The notes beneath the pieces were generated by a model. The model was given only the letters and a program-made list of their open reading frames with translations, searched no databases and had not been told where the DNA came from. From Phelpsiimicrobium sp043802125 (GTDB lineage Bacteria; Omnitrophota; Gorgyraeia; Velamenicoccales; Velamenicoccaceae), in NCBI GenBank assembly GCA_043802125.1, contig JAZDLG010000027.1, positions 1 through 27,565 on the forward strand: a DNA stretch of 27,565 nt, read 5' to 3'. The position numbers were made by a program, and so were the translations under genes. Shown in pieces: positions 14,687-23,474 of the stretch. How positions within the stretch are numbered: the first letter of the stretch is position 1; the number at the start of each line of letters is the position of its first letter.

Positions 14687-14802
14687 TTGTTAGGCGAATA
14701 TAAATCAGTATACTTGTTTATACATGAAAGGAGCGCATGCGAGACAGTCGCATATAGCGCTAAATCTTCTAGGCTGACTTGAAAAGGTCAGCCTTCTCCT
14801 TT
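14687..14802 (+). ncRNA. Candidate small structured RNA with its own promoter
   Basis: ttgtta (14687-14692) and tatact (14709-14714), 16 bases apart, would start an RNA near 14721. It would contain two hairpins. The first has atgcga/tcgcat (14737-14742 with 14748-14753), extended by outer gcgc pairs. The second is ggctgactt/aggtcagcc (14772-14780 with 14785-14793) with a GAAA tetraloop, followed by ttctccttt. That T-tract is weak for a terminator. A 5-codon ORF with a gaaaggag site lies in the first hairpin, so this may instead be a leader. I match no known RNA family. From 14803 to 14977 I see no gene, only a weak atcccg/cgggat inverted repeat (14863-14868, 14905-14910). Confidence 0.25.
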
Positions 14803-14977
14803 AAATGAGCACCCACTGTGCGAATTTGAGCACCATATGCCATTGTAGCCAGAATGCTTCTGATCCCGCGTTAGCGTGAAACTCCGGGGCTGCTTTGTAG
14901 CCATCGGGATATAGTTAGGTAATCCTACCCTTTTTTGGGCTCCATGATATAATTGAACCAACCCAAGAAGGATGTCT

Positions 14978-15262
14978 ATGGATAGTAACACTACTCAGCA
15001 ACTCCAGATCGATAGCAGTGAGATGCAGCAGGCCATAACCCAGGTTTTTAGTGAGGCGATCAAAGCCCTGCCTCGGCCTAAGGTGCCGCTTTGGATGGAA
15101 GCTATCGTAGATTTCATAAAGTTCCACCCGTGGTTTTCCCTTTTTATCCTTATCTTTGCTACTCTTGTTATTTCTGCCATAATCCGCGAAGTTATCTGTT
15201 CGTATCTTAAGACCAACGATATCTTAATGCGGCTCAAGAGGATAGAGGAGAAACTGAAATGA
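14978..15262 (+). CDS. Small protein with one membrane helix and a coiled tail
   Basis: I choose ATG 14978 because aagaagga (14965-14972) stands five bases before it. An ATG at 14972 overlaps that site. The roughly 94 residues comprise a polar Gln-rich N-terminal part, an amphipathic stretch (PLWMEAIVDFIKFHPW), one membrane helix (FSLFILIFATLVISAII), and a charged helix (LKTNDILMRLKRIEEKLK). It overlaps trpB2 by ATGA. It may be an inner membrane protein with a short cytoplasmic coiled coil. No family is recognised, and the link to tryptophan metabolism is only positional. Confidence 0.65.
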   Translation: MDSNTTQQLQIDSSEMQQAITQVFSEAIKALPRPKVPLWMEAIVDFIKFHPWFSLFILIFATLVISAIIREVICSYLKTNDILMRLKRIEEKLK

Positions 15263-16617
15263 GAGATGAAAAAATAATACTTCATGAGAAAGACATCCCC
15301 AGAGAGTGGTATAACGTACAGGCTGATCTGCCTTTTTGTCTTGAGCCGCCTGTCAATCCCGCGACCAAGCTGCCGTTGGATCCAAAGGACCTAGAAGCCA
15401 TTTTTCCCAAAGAACTCATAAACCAAGAGCTGAGCCGCAAGCGCTGGATAGAGATCCCCGATGAAATAAGGCAGATATATAAGATATGGAGGCCTACGCC
15501 ATTGCACCGCGCGCTGCGGCTTGAGAAGGCTTTAAAGACACCAGCGAGGATATATTACAAGGATGAAAGCGTAAGCCCTCCGGGCAGCCACAAGACGAAC
15601 ACCGCTATAGCCCAGGCTTATTATAATATGAAAGAGGGTGTTGTTAGGATATGCACAGAGACAGGCGCCGGGCAATGGGGCTCTGCTCTTTCTTACGCCT
15701 GCAATATTTTTAAGCTTAAATGCACGGTTTACATGGTGAAGGTGAGTTATGAACAAAAACCGTTTCGTAAGTCCCTTATGCACATATGGGGCGCTGAAGT
15801 CTTTTCTTCGCCGACAGATAAGACTAACGCCGGACGCGAAATACGCAGGCAATATCCTGATACTCCGGGCAGCCTTGGGATAGCTATCTCGGAAGCCGTA
15901 GAAGATGCCGCGACACACGAAGACGCGAAGTATTCTCTCGGCAGCGTATTAAACCACGTCCTTCTGCATCAAAGCGTCATAGGCCTTGAGGTTAAAAAGC
16001 AGCTGAAGGCTGTCGGAGAAAAACCAGATGTGCTTGTGGGCTGCGTTGGCGGAGGGAGCAATTTCGCGGGACTTGTTTTTCCTTTTGTGAAAGATAAGCT
16101 CAAAGGCGCAAAAATAGATTTTATCGCGGTTGAGCCTACCGCGTGCCCGACTATGACGCATGGACCTTTTACCTACGATTACGGCGATACGGCGAAACTT
16201 ACGCCGTTGTTAAAGATGTACACTCTGGGGCATAGTTTTATACCTCCGGGTATCCACGCCGGCGGATTACGTTATCACGGATGCGCGCCTTTGGTCAGCC
16301 TTTTAGTGAACAAGGGTTTGGTTACGCCATTTGCTGTGACCCAGACTGAAATTTTTAGGTCAGCCATCCTTTTCGCTCAGACTGAAGGCCATCTGCCGGC
16401 GCCTGAGACGGCGCACGCCATCCACGCGGCTGTTGTGGAGGCTTTGCGCGCCAAGGAAGAGAAGAAGGCTAAATGTATCGTCATCAATTACAGCGGCCAC
16501 GGCCATTTTGATCTCGCGGCATACGATAATTTTTTAGAAGGTAAGTTAAAAGACTATCACTACCCTAAGGAGATGATAGAAAAAGCGCTGGATGAATTAA
16601 AATGCATAGGAGTCTAG
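15259..16617 (+). CDS. Tryptophan synthase beta-like PLP enzyme, TrpB2 type
   Basis: The 452-residue length and the sequence match the TrpB2/TrpB-related group, which is longer than standard TrpB (about 400). It starts REWYNVQADLPFCLEPPVNP, and the PLP lysine is K112 in PPGSHKTNTA. It has ETGAGQWGSALSYACNIF and the phosphate-binding GGGSNFAG. It condenses indole with serine or, in some members, phosphoserine. No trpA is adjacent, as is usual for TrpB2, which can act alone or salvage indole. The start overlaps the preceding small membrane gene. It looks intact. A symbol trpB2 is used by some annotators. Confidence 0.93.
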   Translation: MRDEKIILHEKDIPREWYNVQADLPFCLEPPVNPATKLPLDPKDLEAIFPKELINQELSRKRWIEIPDEIRQIYKIWRPTPLHRALRLEKALKTPARIYYKDESVSPPGSHKTNTAIAQAYYNMKEGVVRICTETGAGQWGSALSYACNIFKLKCTVYMVKVSYEQKPFRKSLMHIWGAEVFSSPTDKTNAGREIRRQYPDTPGSLGIAISEAVEDAATHEDAKYSLGSVLNHVLLHQSVIGLEVKKQLKAVGEKPDVLVGCVGGGSNFAGLVFPFVKDKLKGAKIDFIAVEPTACPTMTHGPFTYDYGDTAKLTPLLKMYTLGHSFIPPGIHAGGLRYHGCAPLVSLLVNKGLVTPFAVTQTEIFRSAILFAQTEGHLPAPETAHAIHAAVVEALRAKEEKKAKCIVINYSGHGHFDLAAYDNFLEGKLKDYHYPKEMIEKALDELKCIGV

Positions 16618-16618
16618 A

Positions 16619-16939
16619 ATGATCACATATGAAGATTTTAGGAAAGTGGAGTTAAAGATCGCGACCATCAAAGAGGTAAGACCGCATCCTAACGCGGATA
16701 AATTGTATGTCGTCACTGTTGATATTAACGGTGTTGTTAGGCAGGTGGTGGCAGGGATAAGGTTGTTTTATTCCGAAGATGCCCTGATAGGCAAACAGGT
16801 AGTGGTCGTTGAGAACCTTACGCCTGCGGTCATACGCGGCGTTGAAAGCCAGGGTATGATACTGGCTGTTTCTGATGAGAGCGGAACATCTGTGGTATCG
16901 CCTGATCGCCGCGTCCAGGACGGAAGCCTCGTCAAGTGA
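16619..16939 (+). CDS. Stand-alone tRNA-binding OB-fold protein (MetRS C-terminal/CsaA type)
   Basis: The 106-residue protein is a single EMAP/Trbp111-like OB domain: FRKVELKIATIKEVRPHPNA, then DKLYVVTVDINGVVRQVVAG, then GKQVVVVENLTPAVIRGVES and QGMILAVSD. Such domains bind the tRNA elbow. They occur at the C-terminus of methionyl-tRNA synthetase, as a separate beta subunit, or as CsaA. Here no synthetase gene is adjacent. It follows trpB2 by one base, so the two are translated together. Confidence 0.9.
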   Translation: MITYEDFRKVELKIATIKEVRPHPNADKLYVVTVDINGVVRQVVAGIRLFYSEDALIGKQVVVVENLTPAVIRGVESQGMILAVSDESGTSVVSPDRRVQDGSLVK

Positions 16940-16946
16940 CGACGCA

Positions 16947-17486
16947 ATGAAGGTTAAGCAATTTGTCCCTGAAAAAGAATGCCTTTCCTGTGACGGGTGT
17001 TGCCGCTATTCGCAAAAACAGACCGTTTGGGCGCCGCTCTTTCTTTTTGACGAGATAGTTGAGCTGACCGCAAAAAATATCGTGCCGTGTTGTTCATTTA
17101 CGCACGCTGACGCCCATTGCGGCGAGGCGGCCAGGATCAATCTTATTGAGGCTGGCGGGCAGTTCATATGTCCATGTTTTAATCCAGGGGCTAATAAGTG
17201 CAAGATCTACGCCTATCGGCCGTTTGACTGCTCGCTCTATCCGTTCCTTTTGGCGCGCAAGGGAGATCAGGCGTATCTTGCGGTGGATGAAAATTGCCCT
17301 TATATTAAAAAAATTAGCTCAACGCAAGGCATGTTGGACATGGCCCACCATGTCCAGTATCTAATTGAGTTTTTGTCTTCGGCAAATATTATCAAAGCAG
17401 TCAAAGATGACCCCCGAATAGTCCAGGAATATCCTCATGGCGTAAAGATCCTCGCTCTTTTGCCGAAGCTGACCGGTTCTATCTAG
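16947..17486 (+). CDS. YkgJ-family cysteine-cluster protein (putative metal binding)
   Basis: I choose ATG 16947 (residues MKVKQFVPEKE), because an ATG farther upstream would run inside the preceding gene. The 179-residue protein has an N-terminal cluster CLSCDGCCR, then paired cysteines in PCCSF and CPCFNP, then CKIYAYRPFDCSLYPF, the hallmark of the YkgJ/UPF0153 family proposed to chelate zinc or iron. The reaction is unknown for this family. It lies seven bases after the tRNA-binding gene. Confidence 0.85.
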   Translation: MKVKQFVPEKECLSCDGCCRYSQKQTVWAPLFLFDEIVELTAKNIVPCCSFTHADAHCGEAARINLIEAGGQFICPCFNPGANKCKIYAYRPFDCSLYPFLLARKGDQAYLAVDENCPYIKKISSTQGMLDMAHHVQYLIEFLSSANIIKAVKDDPRIVQEYPHGVKILALLPKLTGSI

Positions 17487-17500
17487 GTAAACGCATACTC

Positions 17501-18400
17501 ATGGAGCTTATCCCATTTTCGTTTAGCGACAAAAAAATATTTCAGGTGTATCTTAAGAATAATCCTCGCAGTTTAGCAAATTACTCTTTTGAAAATAACT
17601 TTATCTGGGATAGCCTCTTTGAATTACGCCGGGCTGTTGTCAATAACAGGCCCTGTATTTTTTTTCAAGACAAAATAGGCATTTTTATGAATCTCCCGCC
17701 GTTAGGAGGGCTTGATAAAAAAACCGTCAACGCCTGTTTTGAGGCGATGGAGGAGATAAATCATAACAAAGATATCTCGCGCATTGAGAATATTGAAGAG
17801 GTGGATCTGGGGTTTTTTAAAAAGAACGGCTTTAAGGTATATGAAAAGTCTAAAGAGTACATCGTAACAACGTCTGATATCGCCTTTTTGAGCGGCGAGA
17901 GGTTTAAGCATAAGCGCAGCCTTTATAACCACTTTGTGAAAAATTACGAAGCGCGCGGAGCGCGTTTTAGAGATTATTGTAGACAAGACAGAGAAGCTGT
18001 CCTGGAGCTTTACCAAAAGTGGATGAAAGGCCGGATGGAAAAAAATAGTGATCCGGTATATCAGGGTATGCTGGTTGATAGCTTTAAAGTTTTGTCCCGG
18101 ATGCTATCACTTTCAGAAGAATTGGGGATAACTATTAGGGTCGTTGAATGCAATGGCAAAATAATAGCGCTTAGCTCCGGTTTTCCTATTTCTGAGCGCC
18201 TTTTTTGCGTCAACTTTGAAATAGCTGATCTTGAGTTCAGAGGTGTTTCGCAGTTTGTCTTTAGCGAGTTCGCAAAGACGCTTGCCTCTTATCGTGAGCT
18301 CAACATTATGGATGATTCAGGCATTGAGAATATCAGGCAGACCAAGCTTTCGTATCGGCCGTCGCGTGTTATTGCTTCCTATACAGCGCTGCTGCCGTGA
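17501..18400 (+). CDS. DUF2156 protein (acyltransferase fold, LPG synthetase C-terminal-like)
   Basis: The 299-residue protein shows the DUF2156 pattern: SLANYSFENNFIWDSLFELR near the start, FLSGERFKHKRSLYNHFVKN in the middle, and ELNIMDDSGIENIRQTKLSY near the end, with a double GNAT-like fold. Relatives include the aminoacyl transferase domain of phosphatidylglycerol lysyltransferase (MprF). No flippase membrane domain is present, so this is the stand-alone soluble form, which may move an acyl or aminoacyl group. The exact substrate is unknown. It has no strong ribosome site and lies 14 bases after the YkgJ-like gene. Confidence 0.85.
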   Translation: MELIPFSFSDKKIFQVYLKNNPRSLANYSFENNFIWDSLFELRRAVVNNRPCIFFQDKIGIFMNLPPLGGLDKKTVNACFEAMEEINHNKDISRIENIEEVDLGFFKKNGFKVYEKSKEYIVTTSDIAFLSGERFKHKRSLYNHFVKNYEARGARFRDYCRQDREAVLELYQKWMKGRMEKNSDPVYQGMLVDSFKVLSRMLSLSEELGITIRVVECNGKIIALSSGFPISERLFCVNFEIADLEFRGVSQFVFSEFAKTLASYRELNIMDDSGIENIRQTKLSYRPSRVIASYTALLP

Positions 18401-18444
18401 ATACCCACTGTCCCGAATAACATGGAAACAGTTTCTGTTTTGCG

Positions 18445-19815
18445 ATGAAAAATTCAATATATAAAGTTTTTAAGGACAATAGGACGGCGCATGAGGCCTT
18501 CGCGGGTTTTAAGGATGACCGTCTGCCGTTCTTGCTGGAGAGCAGTCAGGACGTCTGTGGCATGGGCCGTTACTCATTTTTAGGCAGCGACCCATTTTTT
18601 GTGTTTAGCGTCAAGCGCGACAAATGCGGTTCAGCGTTGGCCATACTCAGAGAATTGTTCCGGGCATATCGCCTTGAAGGCGCCAACAGGCCTTCCATAC
18701 CTTTTTTGTGCGGGGCTGTCGGATTTCTTTCGTATGATTTCGGTTTTTCGCTGGAGCGAGTCAAAAGGAAGAATAAACCTGATCCTATAGTGCCTGATGT
18801 GTTGTTCGCTTTTTATGACAGTATCATCATACTTGACCATTTTAAAAAAGAGCTAACAGTCTTTTCGTCAGGTTTTCCCGAAAAAGGCCATTTAAGAAGA
18901 AGCCACAGCCGCAAACGGCTGGATGAGGCCCTTCTAAAACTTAAAAATAGGAAAGCTCAAGATATATTGTCAGACAATACGTTTCTAAAGGCGGAAGACG
19001 TCTCGTCTAATTTTACCAAAAGCCGATACATGGCAGCTATCAGGAAAGTAAAAGAATATATTGCTCGCGGTGATATTTATCAGGCAAATCTTTCCCAGAG
19101 GCTGAAGTCCAGGCTCGCTATAGACGACTGGCTTCTTTATCAACGGCTCGTTAAAAAATTCCCGGTTCCTTTTTCCGCTTTTTTCAGGCATGATGATTTT
19201 TCTATCCTGAGCGCTTCTCCGGAAAGGTTCCTTAGTTACGACGGCAAAATTGTGACCACCAGGCCCATGAAAGGCACGCGTAAGCGCGCGCCCGGACGCG
19301 CTGCAGACCTAAAGTTAAAGTCGCAGCTTATCGCCAGCCCCAAGGAAAAGGCCGAACTATTGATGATAGTGGACCTTGAAAGGAATGACCTTGGCCGCGT
19401 ATGCGATTACGGCTCAATAAAAGTCAAACACTTGCGCGCCATTGAAACGTATTCTTCTGTTTTTCAGGCGACCGCCGAGATCCAGGGCAGGCTCCATAAG
19501 ACCAAAGACAGGTTTGACCTGTTGAGAGCCTGTTTTCCGGGAGGCTCAGTGACAGGGTGCCCTAAGATACGCGCCATGGAGATCATAGAAGAATTAGAGC
19601 CCGATGCCAGGTCTATATATACCGGCTCGTTAGGTTTTTTAAGTTTTCACAATACCCTGGAGTTTAATATCCTGATCAGGTCTTTTTTAAAAAAAGGGGA
19701 CGATATATTTTTTGGCGTCGGAGGAGGCATTGTCACGGATTCAAAGCCTCTTGCCGAATACGATGAGACGCTCGTTAAGGCCAGGGCGCTTATGGACGCG
19801 CTGACGAAAGGTTAA
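18445..19815 (+). CDS. pabB: Aminodeoxychorismate synthase component I
   Basis: The 456-residue chorismate-binding enzyme makes 4-amino-4-deoxychorismate, the precursor of p-aminobenzoate for folate. The key residue K276 in RPMKGTRKR marks it as PabB; anthranilate synthase has Ala there. Other family blocks are ARGDIYQANLSQR, LLMIVDLERNDLGRVC, PGGSVTGCPKIRAMEII and GVGGGIVTDSKP. No amidotransferase domain is fused and no pabA is in the window. pabC follows after six bases, which strengthens the call. The start ATG has no obvious Shine-Dalgarno site. Confidence 0.94.
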   Translation: MKNSIYKVFKDNRTAHEAFAGFKDDRLPFLLESSQDVCGMGRYSFLGSDPFFVFSVKRDKCGSALAILRELFRAYRLEGANRPSIPFLCGAVGFLSYDFGFSLERVKRKNKPDPIVPDVLFAFYDSIIILDHFKKELTVFSSGFPEKGHLRRSHSRKRLDEALLKLKNRKAQDILSDNTFLKAEDVSSNFTKSRYMAAIRKVKEYIARGDIYQANLSQRLKSRLAIDDWLLYQRLVKKFPVPFSAFFRHDDFSILSASPERFLSYDGKIVTTRPMKGTRKRAPGRAADLKLKSQLIASPKEKAELLMIVDLERNDLGRVCDYGSIKVKHLRAIETYSSVFQATAEIQGRLHKTKDRFDLLRACFPGGSVTGCPKIRAMEIIEELEPDARSIYTGSLGFLSFHNTLEFNILIRSFLKKGDDIFFGVGGGIVTDSKPLAEYDETLVKARALMDALTKG

Positions 19816-19821
19816 GAAAAG

Positions 19822-20616
19822 ATGAAGAGGGTGCGGCCGGGTAATGAGGGGCTTTTTGAGACAATGCGCTCTTTTGGAGGAAGAGTATTCGCGCTGGATG
19901 AGCACTTGGATCGGTTGATACGCAGCTGTCCTGTTGTGGGCATGAAAGCGCCTGCCAAAAGCGCTCTTCAGAAAGCCGTTAAAGACGTGATCAAAAAAGA
20001 CGGCTTAAAGGACGCTTACGTAAGGCTTGATGTATTTAAGCAGCCCAAGGGCTCAGCTATCTTTAAAGTTTTCACAAAGTGTTTTTGTGAAACAAAAACA
20101 CTCTCATTGCCGGGGATCAATAAATACAGGCGCGGGTTTTCGTTGGCGCTTTATAAGAGCGATGCTTTAGGCATGCCGCCTTTCCATAAGGTAAAATCTT
20201 TAAACCATTCTTTTTATACAGGGCTTACCTGCTGGGCGCGCGAAAGAGGATTTGACGAAGCGCTCTTTTTAAACGCGCGTTCTCATATCGTTGAGGGTTC
20301 CAGGACAAATGTTTTTCTGATCAAAGCCGGTAGTGTTGTGACACCGGCTGTTTCGTGCGGCTGCCTTCCCGGCGTGACAAGAAGAATGGTCATAGGGCTT
20401 TTAAAAAAGGCGCACATCAGGATAAAAGAGGCAAGGATACCCTTGGAAGAACTTTTCTGCCAGGATGAGATATTCGTGACGAATTCTCTTATAGGCGTCA
20501 TGCCTGTCACGGGCATAAACAAGAAGCCCGTTGGGAACGGCCGGCCGGGAAATCTGACGCAGCGCGTCATGGCAGCCTATGAAAAGAAGATTGAGAAGGA
20601 GTGCTTTTTACGATAG
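19822..20616 (+). CDS. pabC: Class IV aminotransferase family, probable aminodeoxychorismate lyase
   Basis: The 264-residue fold type IV PLP protein has the PLP lysine at about K125 in KVKSLNHSFY, the conserved IVEGSRTNVFLI, and TPAVSCGCLPGVTRRMVIGL, as in the PabC, IlvE and D-amino acid transaminase family. Location right after pabB points to 4-amino-4-deoxychorismate lyase, which yields p-aminobenzoate and pyruvate. From sequence alone a branched-chain or D-amino acid aminotransferase cannot be fully excluded. Confidence 0.88.
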   Translation: MKRVRPGNEGLFETMRSFGGRVFALDEHLDRLIRSCPVVGMKAPAKSALQKAVKDVIKKDGLKDAYVRLDVFKQPKGSAIFKVFTKCFCETKTLSLPGINKYRRGFSLALYKSDALGMPPFHKVKSLNHSFYTGLTCWARERGFDEALFLNARSHIVEGSRTNVFLIKAGSVVTPAVSCGCLPGVTRRMVIGLLKKAHIRIKEARIPLEELFCQDEIFVTNSLIGVMPVTGINKKPVGNGRPGNLTQRVMAAYEKKIEKECFLR

Positions 20617-20628
20617 AATATATGTTCA

Positions 20629-23022
20629 ATGGATAATTTTAGAAAAATAATATTCATAGTTTTTGCGTGGGCTTGCCTTGCGGGTTGTTCTAAGGTGGAC
20701 CTTGATGTCTTAAGGGCTGATCGCTTATCACGCGAAGCGCAGAAATATTCGCGGGAAGCAATCCGCCTATATCAGGATGTCCTTGCCCTCAGGTTGAATG
20801 CCAAGAAGGCCGACTCTATCCGCCTTAAACTTGGCAAACTCTATTTTCAGACAGGGGATCATGCCGCGGCTGTTGATGTGTTAAGAAAGATAGATTCTAA
20901 AGAAAGCCGGCCGTTGCTGGCGCAGGCGCTTTTTAAGGACTCTGATTTTACCGGAGCGCTTGAAGCCTTTAACAAGGCGGGTGAGCAAGGAAGCCCCAAA
21001 TACCTTTATTATTATGGCCTGACTTTGGAGAAGAACAACCTGTATGACAAAGCTCTTCACATTTTTTCAGGCATCCGGATGGATCCTGTCTTTGGCGCAA
21101 GGGCAAAGGCTCGTATCGTCGCTATTAATTTGGACAGCAGCCACGGATTTTTTAGCGGCGTGGAGGATGAAGTCAAAAATATCATCCTGGATAGCGCGGA
21201 CGCGGGAAAATACCCCGAAGCGAGCGACGCGAGCGGCTTGTTTTTGTTGGCTGAAGACGATATAACCCTGACACAGGATTTCAGGGAGGTGATTGAGTCG
21301 CATTACGTTATAAAGGTCTTAAACGACCGCGGTAAAGAGAAATTCGCGGAGATCGTTTTGCAATATGACTCTACTTACGAGAAACTGGACCTGGAGTACG
21401 CGCGCACCATAAAGCCGGACGGCAGTGTGGTGACCGTAGGCGACAAAAACATCAGGGACGTATCTTTATACCTGAATTTTCCTCTCTATAGCAACGCGAG
21501 GGCGAGGATCATTTCCATGCCGGAAGTCACGGACGGGTCGGTCATTGAATATAAAGTAAGGCTTTCCCGCAGCCAACTGCCGAACAAAAAGGATTTTGAT
21601 ACTACCTATTGGCTTCAAAACGACGAACCCATACTTTTACAGAGATGCTCTATTCGCGTGCCCAAAAACATTGCCCTAAAATATAAGATCATTAACGGCG
21701 ATTACAATACTTTTGGTTTTGATATGAAGCCGAAGATCCGAGAGGTCGGCGATACAACGGTATATTCTCTTGAATTCAAGGATGTGCCGCAGATCATCCC
21801 CGAACCCATGATGCCGTCCTTGGCCAAAGTGAACCCTTATGTGCTTTTTTCCACTTTTGACAGTTGGCAGGATATATATGAGTGGTGGCGCGGCCTTTAT
21901 AAAGACAAGGCAATAGCCGACGAAAGCATAAAAGCTAAGGTAGCAGAGCTCACCAAGGATAAAAAGACGCAAGACGAGAAACTAAGGGCCATCTATAATT
22001 TTTGCGCCGCCGATATACGTTATGTCGCCGTAGAATACGGTGATGCCGGCTACGAACCGCATAAGGCCGGCGAGATATTCAAGAATAAATACGGAGACTG
22101 CAAAGATAAGGCCATTCTTTTGATCACCATGTTAAAAGAGGCAGGCATAGACGCTTTCCCAGTCCTGATAAGCACGCAAGATTCTTTTGAGACGCAGGAA
22201 GACGTTCCAAGCCTTTTATTCAATCATGCCATAGCCGCGACTATAGTGGGAGGTAAACTTATCTTCATGGATGTGACCGGCAACACAGTTTCTTTTTCAG
22301 ATTTGCCTCTGAGCGACCAGGACAGGACGACGCTTGTTTTTTTCCAGAATAAGTTTGAGCTTGTCAGGACGCCCCTTTTCGCCTCTGAGCACAATAGGAT
22401 GTTAACTGAGATGAAAATAAAGGTAAAAGCCGACGAGAGTATAGACGCCGAACGCAGGGCCGAGGCGCAAGGTTCTTTCTTGCAGGCCCAGAGATACTGG
22501 CTTAAGTTCACAATGCCGGCCCTTATTGAGGAGGGTTTGAAGCAAAAGATAAGGGGCATAGCCGACAGCGCCATATTGAAAGGATATGAGATCAAGAACG
22601 TAGAAGACTTAGATAAGCCTGTCGTGTTGCGTTATACGTTCAGCGCGCCGCAGTATTTTAAAAGAGCGGGTTCGTCGCGCATCTTAGGCCAGCTGGCGGC
22701 CATTGATACATCAGTGCTGCTCAAAGATACAAGGCTCTATCCGATAGAATCCGCGGGCCTGAGCAAACAGGAGGAGAGGATAGAGGTTGAATTACCGGGC
22801 TCTCTTGCGGTAAAATATGTGCCACCACCTGTTCGGCTTGATACGAAGTGGTTTTATTTTAACTGTAACTATGATATTGTAAATAAGAGTACTTTGCGTT
22901 TTTCTTACGAGTATAAGATAAAGGAGCGCGTTGTTTCGGTCAGCGAGTATGCTGAATATAAGAAAGCGATAGAAGAGATAGTGCCCTTGGTCAATCAACA
23001 AGTTGTTTTGGAGCGGAGATGA
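20629..23022 (+). CDS. Lipoprotein with TPR repeats, DUF3857 and a transglutaminase-like domain
   Basis: The 797-residue protein has a lipoprotein signal ending LAGC (Cys 20), so it is membrane anchored. Residues 25-170 form TPR-like helices, from SREAQKYSREAIRLYQDVLA onward. A DUF3857 domain follows (about 215-400; VIKVLNDRGKEKFAEIV, RTIKPDGSVVTV). Then comes a transglutaminase core with a probable triad C491 (KYGDCKDKA), H533 (FNHAIAA) and D548 (FMDVTGN). The rest is a DUF3858-like beta tail. The catalytic residues look intact, so a protease or amidase activity outside the cytoplasm is plausible. The family is common in Bacteroidetes and similar phyla. The next TPR gene overlaps it by ATGA. 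Confidence 0.9.
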   Translation: MDNFRKIIFIVFAWACLAGCSKVDLDVLRADRLSREAQKYSREAIRLYQDVLALRLNAKKADSIRLKLGKLYFQTGDHAAAVDVLRKIDSKESRPLLAQALFKDSDFTGALEAFNKAGEQGSPKYLYYYGLTLEKNNLYDKALHIFSGIRMDPVFGARAKARIVAINLDSSHGFFSGVEDEVKNIILDSADAGKYPEASDASGLFLLAEDDITLTQDFREVIESHYVIKVLNDRGKEKFAEIVLQYDSTYEKLDLEYARTIKPDGSVVTVGDKNIRDVSLYLNFPLYSNARARIISMPEVTDGSVIEYKVRLSRSQLPNKKDFDTTYWLQNDEPILLQRCSIRVPKNIALKYKIINGDYNTFGFDMKPKIREVGDTTVYSLEFKDVPQIIPEPMMPSLAKVNPYVLFSTFDSWQDIYEWWRGLYKDKAIADESIKAKVAELTKDKKTQDEKLRAIYNFCAADIRYVAVEYGDAGYEPHKAGEIFKNKYGDCKDKAILLITMLKEAGIDAFPVLISTQDSFETQEDVPSLLFNHAIAATIVGGKLIFMDVTGNTVSFSDLPLSDQDRTTLVFFQNKFELVRTPLFASEHNRMLTEMKIKVKADESIDAERRAEAQGSFLQAQRYWLKFTMPALIEEGLKQKIRGIADSAILKGYEIKNVEDLDKPVVLRYTFSAPQYFKRAGSSRILGQLAAIDTSVLLKDTRLYPIESAGLSKQEERIEVELPGSLAVKYVPPPVRLDTKWFYFNCNYDIVNKSTLRFSYEYKIKERVVSVSEYAEYKKAIEEIVPLVNQQVVLERR

Positions 23023-23474
23023 GAAAGCCAAAAGCCGAAGACCTTGATTTTCAGATGGCCTTTTATGAAGGGATAGTAAAAGATAACCCTGATTTTGCCG
23101 AAGCGCTGATAGCGTTAGGGGAGATCTATACAAAGAAAGGGCTCTACGAAAAGGGTTTAAAGATAGATAAAAGACTTATCAAGCTTCGGCCTGACAGTTC
23201 TATCGCGCATTACAACCTCGGCTGCAGCCTTTCTTTGATGAGCGACTTGACAAGTTCTTTCAAGGCGCTCAAGCGGGCTATTGAATTGGGGTATGACGAC
23301 GTCATCTTTATGAACGGCGACCCCGATCTTTCAAACCTGCGAGGAGACGGCCGCTTTAAGGAACTCGTTAAAATGATACAGAAAGAAAGTGCGGCGAAGC
23401 CGCAGGCGAAGCCGCAGGCGAAGCCGCAGGCTAAGCCGCAGGCTACGCCGCAGGCGCGTCAAACTCGTGGTTGA
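23019..23474 (+). CDS. TPR protein with a C-terminal AKPQ repeat
   Basis: The 151-residue protein has about three TPR-type helix pairs (DFAEALIALGEIYTKKGLYE, then RPDSSIAHYNLGCSLSLMSD), with the typical extended end ELGYDDVIFMNGDPDLSNLR. From residue 126 the tail is AKPQ repeated four times plus ATPQ, encoded by a perfect 12-base tandem array. It has no signal peptide, so it may act in the cytoplasm as an adaptor. It is coupled to the transglutaminase lipoprotein upstream by ATGA. Confidence 0.8.
   Translation: MRKPKAEDLDFQMAFYEGIVKDNPDFAEALIALGEIYTKKGLYEKGLKIDKRLIKLRPDSSIAHYNLGCSLSLMSDLTSSFKALKRAIELGYDDVIFMNGDPDLSNLRGDGRFKELVKMIQKESAAKPQAKPQAKPQAKPQATPQARQTRG
23394..23453 (+). repeat. 12-base tandem repeat, five copies
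   Basis: gcgaagccgcag is repeated exactly three times (23394-23429), then twice with one to two changes. It encodes the AKPQ tail. Each copy contains gcggc/gccgc pairs, so it can fold, and number changes of whole units would keep the frame. Confidence 0.85.

Noticed and set aside
18445..19815. Anthranilate synthase TrpE
   Set aside because: Lys in the PMKGT motif and the neighbouring pabC-like gene support PabB.
23394..23453. Possible CRISPR-like array
   Set aside because: Units are 12 bases in direct tandem without spacers and encode protein in frame.
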